DNA from: Adiantum capillus-veneris
Lineage: Eukaryota > Streptophyta > Polypodiopsida > Polypodiales > Pteridaceae
Reading direction: 5' to 3'
Assembly: GCA_014529385.2 (NCBI GenBank)
Contig: CM043963.1
Span: forward strand, 77,737,412-77,801,411
Length of the DNA: 64,000 nt
How positions within the stretch are numbered: the first letter of the stretch is position 1; every line of letters starts with the position of its first letter. A model generated the notes under the pieces. The model had not been told where the DNA came from. It did no database searches and was given only the letters and a program-made list of their open reading frames with translations. The translations under genes and the position numbers were made by a program. Positions 9,198 to 18,028 of this stretch are shown here, one piece after another.

Positions 9198-9647
9198 ACA
9201 CCCAAGAGAAAAAAAAATTGGTGACAGGGCATTCACCCATCAACCATATTGAATGTTTTAATAATAGAATAAACCTAAATGAATCCAAGATAAGCTCGGA
9301 TTCACCTTTGAAAGAAAGTGTAAGCTTAGATATAGACCCAAAGTAGTCACCCACAAGACAATATAACCATTAACTCCATCATCCATAGTATTGTCTGCAG
9401 AATAAAGATACAAAACTGACAAAAGTAAATTGACAAAAGTACATCAATGAAAATTGTACACATCATAGGCAAAATCACTTGATTGTTAAACTTTGCAAAT
9501 GTAATAATTACAACACCATTGTCATTATTGAAAAAATATATATGGTTTTCCAATAGTTACAAAAAGACGTATAAACGCCATCTCATGATACATATGCTAT
9601 GAAAAAAGAAAACTAATGCTATCTAGCTACGGCTAGACTAACATCGT
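9198..9647. other. Non-coding stretch between two CACTA elements
   Basis: AT-rich, no coding sequence seen. The start of this region (CACCCAAGAG from 9199) could be the degenerate left end of the CACTA element that ends at 25239, but no subterminal repeats follow it, so that end remains unplaced. Confidence 0.4.
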
Positions 9648-10211
9648 CTAATCAGACGTCTCATCGCGTCCAAGCGGCGTATTTGTCGAATTTTGCAAAA
9701 AAAAAACAATAAGACAGCTTTCTGTAAGTATAAACATATGATTTATAAAACAATACAACAAATAGAAAAGAGTAAACCCTAATACTAACCATGTTTCCGC
9801 GAGAACTCAGAATGTCCATCAGGGCGTTTAAGCCCTTCCTGCCTGCATACTCATGCTCGTATGTTGTGGGGTCAAGTGCTGTTCATCGACCACTGTCAAA
9901 ACATACAAAGAATCCATTATGTTAGAATTTAAAAACCCCTAAACCCTAAACTATCAAACCTAAAGAGCAATCAGAAAACACTTACAAAATCGGCCTCAAA
10001 TGATGCCCACCCACCGCTCCCCAAGTGGTGCGAGCTCCCTGACTCTGCTCGCGCTTTGGCTGCCTCCTCTTGTTGCTTCCACTTGTTGGGATTCTCACGC
10101 AATGCTTTCTTCGCATTCTTCCAATCTTCTTTGGTCAGCCAATCTGGTCTGTTCCACCCATGCTTAATTGCTTTTTGCACTTCGGAACACTTCTGCTTGT
10201 AGTATTCGCAC
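9648..10211 (-). pseudogene. C-terminal exons of the CACTA second gene (Ptta/En/Spm-like)
   Basis: The exon at 9986-10211 encodes EYYKQKCSEVQKAIKHGWN and then RPDWLTKEDWKNAKK, with a basic AKARAESGSS segment. This is the pattern of the plant transposase Ptta/En/Spm family (W-x-x-D-W followed by a K/R-rich helix). A further exon at about 9790-9892 (YEHEYAGRKGLNALMD) has a TGA near its start, and a last short exon ends with TAG at 9650-9648; its acceptor reads TTGCAA. The upstream part of the gene lies at 13241-13285 and 21812-22519, separated by two retroelements. The frame across the X insertion (MKVQMR to EYYKQ) fits if the original read CAA ATG CGC GAA TAC. Confidence 0.65.
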
Positions 10212-10224
10212 TGACGAAGGAAAT

Positions 10225-10749
10225 TTGGAATGGCGGCCTCTTTTCCCTAGCAATTCTTAAGGCATCTTCAAAAGCATTTGGAAATTTGCTTTTTACCTTC
10301 TCCCTTAGCAAGGGGTACAAACATGAGATAAATCGATCCTTTTGGAGGCAATTGGGAGCTCGCTCACCAGGGTTTAGTGAGTCTGACCATTGCCCCCAAA
10401 GTTTCAGAAAACCTTCCTCATAGGTTGCATAACCATGAGGGTCAACTTGATGAAGGGCCAGAAGCCGTTGCCATAGTTCTTCTGCCGAATTGGCTCGTTG
10501 AAATCTTCGTAGGAAAGCCGCCTTCAATCCCTCCCAATCAATTCTTTGGGTTGGATCTAGAGCCTGGAACCATACTCTAGCTTCTTCTTTGAGCACCAAA
10601 GGAAAAGCTCTCAATTGCAATGCTTCGTCATCCCTCCCAGAGACAAGGAAAGCCATCTCCAAGTTATCCAAAAAATCCCCAGCATTTTCCCCACTACGCC
10701 CAAAAAAATTTGGGAAAGCCATCATAAAAATGGGTTGCCTTCCTCTCAA
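10225..10749 (-). pseudogene. gag of LTR element X (retrotransposon gag domain), truncated
   Basis: From ATG 10749 the product begins MRGRQPIFMMAFPNFFGRSG and continues with FLDNLEMAF, EEARVWFQAL, LKAAFLRRFQR and LHQVDPHGYATYEEGFLKLW. This is the usual retrotransposon gag core in order (W-F near the middle, F-x-x-x-F). Sequence similar to gag ends at ALRIAREKR near 10244, where LTR-derived sequence begins, so the C-terminus, zinc knuckle, protease and pol are missing. The fused tail then runs into flanking CACTA coding sequence out of frame. Confidence 0.8.
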
Positions 10750-11714
10750 TACAACACAAAGATGAAAACGTCTAGGCCCAAATCATATCTTATTAAGGGT
10801 AGAATAAATGGATTGATAGATGCATTAATCTCAGCTAGACGACGAGGGCCTAGTAAGTTCCTTATGATGTTTTGGAACCTAAGCTTTGTGCTAGCTATTA
10901 TATGCACAGTTTGTCTAGCAAGAGGCTGGAAAGGTCCATAAAAATCCCTATGATTCATGGAGTATGCTTAAAGCAAGATGAAGATGTGAACATCAAAAGA
11001 TACATTATACTCCAAAATAGGAAATATTATAGGGTCAGGGGACAACAATATCTCTCTCAACCTCTCAGCTCCAAAATAGAAGACCAATCTTTGTTGGAAA
11101 AAAATATTTCTATCAATGCGCACATTCACCCTAATATTTTGAACTGATTGAAAGTTGTAGAAAATGGGATTATTCATTGGTGCATTAAATACAAACTTCC
11201 ATGAAGCACTTCATTGAAGTTGAGCTCTCTTGGATCCCACCATTTGAGAGATGCAAAGAATTTGCTCACCAGTGATTAGCCTAGCTTTGGTGTGACCATC
11301 TTCAGCTTTGTAGAGTTCATAGGGTTCAATGGCTACCCTCTCAACCACCTTGAGCCTTCTTGCTAGTAGTAGTTGGAGTGCATCACCATATGTAGCCTCT
11401 TGCCAATACCGCACCCCATTGATGTGTAGCTCCCCCTCCAAAAACTTGTTAATACCCGAGTTTGAGAGTGCTTTCACCACCTGGAGTCGAGGCTTCAAAG
11501 GAAGTGTCTTCACACTAGCCACAAAGCACTCAACACAATGCTTTGACCTAGGGACTTGATGACTACAAGATTTTCCTTGAAGCAAAGAAGGGTGTGTGTA
11601 GTTAACTCTCTTTACCCGCATACGTGCTGTTTGTCGATAAAGACGCTTCTTTTCTCGAGCTTCTTGGGGAGACCATAGTGGAAGTCTCGGAGAATTTGAT
11701 GGATCTTCCTTCAT
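10746..11714 (-). pseudogene. Pre-gag reading frame of element X with two repeated modules
   Basis: Between the primer-site region and gag a single frame runs from ATG 11714 with stops at about 11211 (TGA), just below 10968 (TAA) and 10746. The first 167 codons (MKEDPSNSPRLPLW, then SHQVPRSKHCVECF) match nothing I know. The next two segments, starting at 11177 and 10958, are similar to each other: both begin MN, contain FY and FQ, then G-x-x-RL-x-EI, S-x-x-P-x-I, a Y near position 60 and DV-x-IF at the end. They lie 219 bases apart, 73 codons. An extra ORF ahead of gag is known in Ogre/Tat-type gypsy elements; a relationship is possible but not shown. Confidence 0.5.
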
Positions 11715-11742
11715 AGGATTGACAGAGCGCTGCTTGAGAACT

Positions 11743-11764
11743 CCTCAGTGGGGGCACCAATTTA
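11743..11764 (-). promoter_or_regulatory. Candidate primer binding site of element X
   Basis: Just inside the 5' LTR the minus strand reads TGGTGCCCCCACTGAGGAG. A TGG start is expected from the CCA end of a tRNA; I cannot name the tRNA. Confidence 0.45.
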
Positions 11765-11879
11765 TGACGAAGGAAATTTGGAATGGCGGCCTCTACACCA
11801 AAACAAACTCCATTACGCCACAAGGGAAATGAGATGAGGGCACCACCTAGTCTTGGAAGCGTGGACTAGGACCGCTACA

Positions 11880-11941
<62 letters not shown>

Positions 11942-13240
11942 ACTATGAATGAAGCATTAACCTTAGTGTGTGTACAAGGAATGGATGACTTCAAACACTC
12001 CCAACACAAATAGCATGTAGATTACCAAACAACCACTCAAGGATTAGCCACGATCACATCAAGCACTCTCACACACATATAAAAGATTTCTCTTAATTGA
12101 CATAAGTAAGAGGAGGAGAGGTTTCTAGCATGAAACAATTTGCACTCTAGAATGTGCAAGAATAGAGTGAATGAATGAGCTTATGGGCTCATGGTGAGTG
12201 ATACAAAGACTCAATGGGGCTGAGGTAGGCTTGAAATTACAAATGGGAGGGCCTCTTTATATAGGAAAGAGAGTGATTAGGAGTGAGGTTAAGATCCAAG
12301 TGTAATTTGTGCAAATGAAGCTTGATTAGGGACATTCAACCAATGAAGAAGCTCCTTCCAAGTGATTTGTTGACCAATTTGCAACTAATTAGCTCCATCA
12401 TCACTTGTGTTGTCTTCACTCCTTCCTCCATAGCTTGAGTCCAAGAGCTTCCTTATTTTAAAATGTAAAGAATCTACATAAAATCAATACATATCTAGTA
12501 ATAATAGAAAGGGGTTGAATGAGAACTTATGAATTACAACAAGATTAAGCATGACTTGAGAGGTGATTAGAAGAGGAATTTTGATGGGTTTTTGAGCTTG
12601 AGAGAGAGGAGGAAGGAGAGGAGGGTGAGAAGACTAATGGCTGATTTTTAGAGAAGGTCTCAATGTGGAAAAGGAGGGGTGTGTGTGTGTAAAGGTAGAG
12701 GGGGTGGTCTCCACCACAGTTGAAAAAACTGGCATCCACTATTTTGGCCATATCTCCTAGACCGTAGATGCAAAAATTATAAAAAAAATATGGTCAGAAT
12801 CTCCAGCTCATCAGCTACAACTTTGATGAAGACAACTTTTCTTGGATCGGAGTGGAAGTATTTTTTAAAAATTCAGCAAAATCATGTGTCTGGTTCCTTC
12901 CTTTACCAAGTCTTCCACTTGGGTCCCATCTGTTTGAATCATAATATGGCTCCAAAGCCATGATGATATGAGCCACTCATGACCCTTGAATCATGGGTGC
13001 ATGGCTCCACAACCACATCATATCTTTTCTTTTCACATTTACATATTTTCCCTTCCCTTTACCACTAGGTTCTCCCTCTACCTTTCACCTCCGGTGAACT
13101 AGTCAAGAAAAAATTCCTATCAAATCATTTTTTTAATTTTTCCAAGAGGTTGTTCTCACTCTTTCTTTTATTGTAAACCTCTAGAAGCGAGGAAAACCAA
13201 CAAAATATAATAAACAAAAATTTGTGATAGGCTCGGATCA
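11765..13240 (-). repeat. 5' LTR of element X
   Basis: The LTR begins TGATCC on the minus strand at 13240 and ends CGTCA at 11765. Its last bases (TGACGAAGGAAATTTGGAA on the plus strand) recur at 10212, where the 3' LTR remnant ends. A minus-strand TATATAAAG lies at about 12257-12265. A GA microsatellite is at 11881-11939. Confidence 0.75.
11881..11939. repeat. (GA)n microsatellite
   Basis: About 28 uninterrupted GA units inside the LTR of element X. Confidence 0.95.
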
Positions 13241-13285
13241 GCGCATTTGAACCTTCATCAGGTCTTCATTGAAGCGGTCATCCCA
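13241..13285 (-). pseudogene. Short piece of the CACTA second gene between elements X and Y
   Basis: These 45 bases encode WDDRFNEDLMKVQMR on the minus strand. They continue the frame that stops at 21812 (FPVSTR) and lead to EYYKQ at 10211, so they are host sequence left between two LTR elements inserted 45 bases apart. Confidence 0.65.
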
Positions 13286-15555
13286 TGTCGTGCAGCTCGG
13301 CTGCCATGAAGAGAAAAAGAGCAGAGGAATGCAAGCTAAGATTCTTTGAAGACTACACATTTACTGAGCAGTGATGAGGGCTTGTTAACAGGCCAAGCTT
13401 AATGATTAATGTATGTCAGATGCGGCTTAAAAGGGCCAAGAGATGCCTTAATGATGCCAAAAATGAGTATGCTTGAAGTGAGCATAGATGGAAGATTATG
13501 ATCTAGAACTGCAGTGCTTGAAGTGCTCTACCGGCCTGTCTTTACGGCTCGTTGATTGGAGCTACGGTGAAGAAGTTATGGCATATTGAAGTTTAAGTTG
13601 ATTGCAGATCCGTACCGGATTGGGCAACTGCAGCTGAGGTGACAGAAATGAAATGAATGCACGGGGCTAAAGTGCTCGCTTTGTGGAGCGTGTCGGTCTT
13701 TTCAGATTAGTGATCGGAGTCCCGATCGCCAAGATATTGGCCGATTAAGATACACCGGGGGCCGGCTCCGTACCAGTCCAGTCGGCTCGGTCGGTGTCTC
13801 AGCTAGGAGTTGTGTCTATTGTCTAGAGTTTGGGATGTGGGAGCAGTAGTAGCTTCTCATGCCCGGGATGTCATTTTATGCAGTGCTTGGCAGGCAGTGG
13901 TCGTAATTGGCAATACCCAGCTGACAAGAAAGGAACTCTGACACCTTCTATCGGATGTGATGGGAAGGCTTTACTTCAATGCAATCACCTATACTTGCAT
14001 CTTAAAGGTATGCACGATTATATGAGAGGTTGATACGGGCATCGAAGTTCAAGATGATAAGGTTAGACAAGGACTGTGGGGGAAAGATGTTGTGCTTGGC
14101 ATTGCTTTCCTCAGTGTGTATGCCTAATGTCATGCCCATTAAGAGGCGATTTGGTTAATGTTACTGCCACGGGCCATTAACCTAAAGGGTTGCCCAAGGG
14201 GGTAGGACCAATGTGACCGCCTCATGTGGCCGCCCAGTGGAGCTTGGCCGATATGTATGCCAAATGTGATGCCCTTCATAGGGCCGCCCAAAGAGCCCGC
14301 CCAAGTCAAGCTACCTTGGCCGCCCAAAGGCAAGGTGGCCCAAAACCCTTAAGGGGTATTTTTTTTAATGTGTGAATAGGGAAGAAAGAAAGAGAGAAAA
14401 AGCGTGAAGGGCCAGGGGTGAAGCGCAGACAACGTGAGTGCAGCAGGAAAGAAGTGCTCATAGCGCGCACTGCGAACCTCGGGCGAGCTCGTCCGCGAAG
14501 AGAAAACGATTCACAAGGCCGTGGCACCTCCTTTTGGTGTTAATTCTGGCGGGTTTCGCGCTAGTCCAGAAACCGGGTTGCCACATCATAGGGACGAGTC
14601 CTGTGCCACATCAGTAGCGGCGGCGCTATTGAAGGAGGAAGGGCACGCTAATAATAGGGATGCTTTTGGCATGAAGGGGACGGGAGGCAAGGAAACAAAA
14701 GGAGGAAGGCATGAAGGGGAGTTAACGAGCAAGCAAGGCATCAGCTACTGCAGGGTAAGCAAGAAGGCGAGCTCTTTCTCTCTCTCGATCTCAACCAATC
14801 AAGGCAAAGCTTCTTTCTCTCTCCCTCTCGAGCTTGAAGAGCAGGCAAGCAAGCAGTGTTCCTTCTGTTTCGCTCTCATGCTCGGAAAGACAAAGGAGGC
14901 AAAGCTCTCTCAAACTCTATTTCGATCTCGTTCTTGAAGCTAAGCAAGGGAGAGCTTGGACGACTATAAACCCCTAAGCTATCGGGGCGAGTCTGTCAGA
15001 TCCCTTAAGGTAAAGTGACGGAGTAAAATATAGGATCTGTGAAGAAGGTGAAGAACGAGAAAGACGGGGGGGATGTTGAAAGATCTCTCTCAATCTTTCT
15101 CTCAATTAAGCATAAAAAGGACGACATAGGTGATCAGAGGATGCTACATAGAGATAGCTTGCAGAGAATTTGGCAATAATTGAAGCATAAAGATAGAGGC
15201 AATGAGCAGAATTAGGTAAATGAGGCAGAAAAAGCGAAAGAAGGGAATCTCATCACCAACATCGGTCCGAAGTTGATTAAGCATTTTGTTAAGTCCGGTG
15301 TCGTTAACGGCCCGGTTAATCCTGTAAAAGGGAGCTTAAACTCCTAGTTATCAGATGATCCGAGTGACGGTGCTTTTAACAGCCCGCCTTGGCTAAGAAT
15401 TAACTTGTACTCAAAGCTTTAATCAATTAATTGATGATTACAGTGATTTCCAGATTCAGTTACATATGTTGTTCTTGTTCTCTCTCTTTCACACCTCCCA
15501 CAGCCAGAGGCCCGGCGCCTGCCCGGCTCATGTAGTGAACACATATCCCCCGACA
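13286..15555 (+). repeat. 5' LTR of element Y
   Basis: 2270 bases, TGTCGTGCAGC at the start and CCCCCGACA at the end. It matches 18029-21811 along its length outside the nested insertion, with scattered differences, so insertion is not recent. Small ORFs inside (for example at 13830-14033) recur at the same place in the other LTR and are by-products of LTR similarity. Confidence 0.85.
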
Positions 15556-15559
15556 TCTT

Positions 15560-15573
15560 TGGTGAACCCGACG
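15560..15573 (+). promoter_or_regulatory. Candidate primer binding site of element Y
   Basis: TGGTGAACCCGACG begins four bases after the 5' LTR, the usual position for a tRNA primer site. The tRNA is not identified. Confidence 0.5.
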
Positions 15574-15625
15574 CGAAACGAGCCAAGGTGGGAGATGTAG
15601 ATGGAGATTCCAACGGAGATGATAA

Positions 15626-17479
15626 AAATTATTTGAAGAATTTATCACACATGTTTCTAATGGCAAATCGGGAGTTCCATATTTTTCCAAGATGATGCAA
15701 GTGATGCAAGGATCATTGCATGAAGTAGAAGCCGTGAAGACAAAGAAGCTGATAGAAGAAGCTTTAAATGCAGCATTGGATGCAGTATGCGATGAAAGAC
15801 GAATGTTTGATGGTGAATATGATCCAAAAGGCTACCTAGAGTATTATGAGCAAGAAATGAAGCGTGAAAGAGTGCCAGAAGTTCAAATGCTTGCAGAGTT
15901 TGAACAGCTTGGGTGTGACGATATTAAGGAGCAAGTTCAAGTTATTGCAAGAATATATGCAGATAATTGGGATGCTTTTGCATAAGCAATTTTACAGGGG
16001 ATCTCAGTGAAGAAAGACCTGGAGCTTCAAAAAATTGAAAGCAGACAAGATGAGGAGCCATTTTTCTTAATGCAAAAAGCATATCATACAGGTGATCAAT
16101 ATTCTATCCGAGCTAAGTTAGAATCTGTTATTGATGCATGTCTTTTGGAAGACGAGACATTATTGCATGCAGATGATGATTTCATAGTAGATACTGTTTA
16201 TGCTCGATTGGGATTGTCTTCTTTATTCCAAAGGAGATATGACTCTATGGATGCTAAGCATGCAGTCATATCCTCTCAAAGTGACATAAATGAGGAAGCA
16301 GGTTTCTCAGAGCCAGTACATGGTTTGCATACAAGCATAGTTGCTAGCAGTGATCAAGAAACATGTTTGTCAGAGTCAATATGTGATGTGGATGCCCATT
16401 TGGAGTGCTCTTTGGGTGTAGAACATGAAGAGAATGCTTATGGAGCATTACATGCAAAAGCAATTGTTTTTGATGATGCTATACAAGAGGGTTTCATGTC
16501 TATGGCTGCATTTCAGGACACTGGTGATGATGTAGATGTATTTGATGCTCAACCATATGTATTTGATGTGAACCAAGACAAAGATTATGATTATGGAGAT
16601 GCATATTCAGAGTGGGTGATGGATGATAATCAGTCTATGACTTCTACAGGTTACAGGGTTTGCTATGATGATGCTATGGAAAAAGAAATTGATGCTATCT
16701 TTGTAATGCATGCTGAGACTTGTGCTATTGAAGTGGAAAGATATTTGAATGGGAGTGTGAAGCTGCCAGAACAATTTGTGCCTATGTATGAAACAAGCGA
16801 TGAGGTTTCCTGTGATAATACTCAGAAACTAGGTTGTTCTTCCAAGGAGGAAGATATGGAGCTTATGGATCTGCTTGATGATGTGTTAGAGGAATTTCGA
16901 GCTCCTTGTGACAAAAGTAGTGAAGAACATCCTACAACATATGATGAAGAGCTTAGGATGCTTTTGGATGAGGCTCTAGAAGAGTTTGTGCCTATTACAG
17001 AAGCCAGCCATGCAGCGTTTGTGGTATCAAATGAAGTGATGGCATTCAATGACTCACAAATGCAGATTGATATTTTGGAAACCATAGTGATCGAGTTTAT
17101 TTTGCCTCTGGGTTCTGCTATGATGGGAATTTGGGACTTTTTGTTCCTATGCTATGAGAAAGTTTGAGGAGATGCAATATACTTGAAATATGATCTTCTA
17201 CTAGCTTTTGACCCAGGAGCTGACAGATATATGCATGGTCCTTGGCAATTCCCTTATATGCCATATGATCCAGGCGGTTTGTATGAATATTTATGGGTTA
17301 ATGTATGGTTATGTTGTAATGATTGGAAATTCTTGTATATTTCCTATGATCCTGGAGGATGGTACAAATTTTTTAAAGGAATGCTCACAGTGGGACAGAT
17401 GATTAGTTTCCCATTTGATCCTGGGGGACTATTAAAGTCCAAAGTTGCTGATTTGAAGAGTACCAGTTATCTGTTGTAG
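15626..17479 (+). pseudogene. Single long frame of element Y, broken by two in-frame stops, unknown product
   Basis: One reading frame is open from 15626 to 17479 except for TAA at 15983-15985 and TGA at 17165-17167. The first part has a helical, charged segment (KTKKLIEEALNAALDAVCDE). The second part (386 codons from 16007) is strongly acidic, with LLDDVLEEF and LLDEALEEF forming an internal repeat. The last part has four copies of a (F/Y)DPG(A/G) motif spaced 15 to 36 residues apart, with W, Y and F around them. I recognise no domain. Both stops could come from single C-to-T changes (CAA, CGA), so this looks like one ORF of about 617 codons; readthrough is an alternative. Keeping one frame over 1.85 kb suggests past selection on the protein. 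Confidence 0.55.
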
Positions 17480-18028
17480 CAGGTTGCATGGTACAAGATT
17501 TTGTTTTCTAGATCTATGCTAAGTCATAAGAGTTTTCGGTTATGCAGTCAATAAGATTACATGGCTGACTTCCAGTTGACTTCTTTGGATAATTGATGAA
17601 GTATCTTTACATCTATTGAGTTGGTTCTGCTAACAGAACTTGAAGTAAAGGATTTGACGGTCATTCCATGTGCAGACAGAGTAAGGCATACTTGAGCTTG
17701 ACAAGGTTCCTTAAAGAGATCTTAATGGTCAAGCTGTGTGCATCATTAACTGGAGCACTTGAGTCTGGCGGGGTTCACTAAACAAGTTATCCATGATTGA
17801 ATGCTTTGAAGATACGACAGATACGGTTCAGAGATTTTTGATGGACAGCTACCTAATGATTAATCTAGACAATTGATGATAGGGTATAAACCTTCTCTCA
17901 CTTTTTTTCATATGTTTATTAGTTACCTGAGTCTGATGATGGGTAAGGAGCTTAAGGTACCTAAAGCAGATGCAGATTGAAGTGTTGTTGGCACAGACCA
18001 GAGGCTGTGCAGGTTCAGAGGGGGTGAA
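17480..18028 (+). other. Conserved 3' non-coding block of element Y with polypurine tract
   Basis: About 550 bases with no frame. They align over most of their length with the complement of 57635-58140 in element C, for example the block ATAAGATTACATGGCT near 17548. The purine run AGAGGGGGTGAA at 18017-18028 abuts the 3' LTR and is the expected polypurine tract. Confidence 0.7.

Larger units (their letters stand above)
10212..13240 (-). mobile_element. LTR retrotransposon X (Ty3/gypsy-type gag), internally deleted
   Basis: Minus-strand element inserted in the CACTA second gene. It has a complete 5' LTR (11765-13240), a primer-site candidate, an ORF ahead of gag, and gag. The gag frame runs directly into the last 32 or so bases of an LTR (10212-10243), so pol and nearly all of the 3' LTR are deleted. 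Flanks are CGCAC on the left and GCGCA on the right, an imperfect target duplication sharing CGCA. Confidence 0.75.

Noticed and set aside
9198-9200. ACA as confirmed target duplication of the first transposon
   Set aside because: The left end of the element is outside the window, so the duplication cannot be checked.
13830-14937. Small ORFs repeated at 13830-14937 and 18573-19655
   Set aside because: They lie in LTR sequence of element Y; shared ORFs follow from LTR identity, with no domain and no agreement in start or length for several of them.
15983-15985. TAA as a proven readthrough stop in element Y
   Set aside because: The context GCA TAA GCA is not a known readthrough signal and a second stop (TGA) lies downstream, so mutation is at least as likely.
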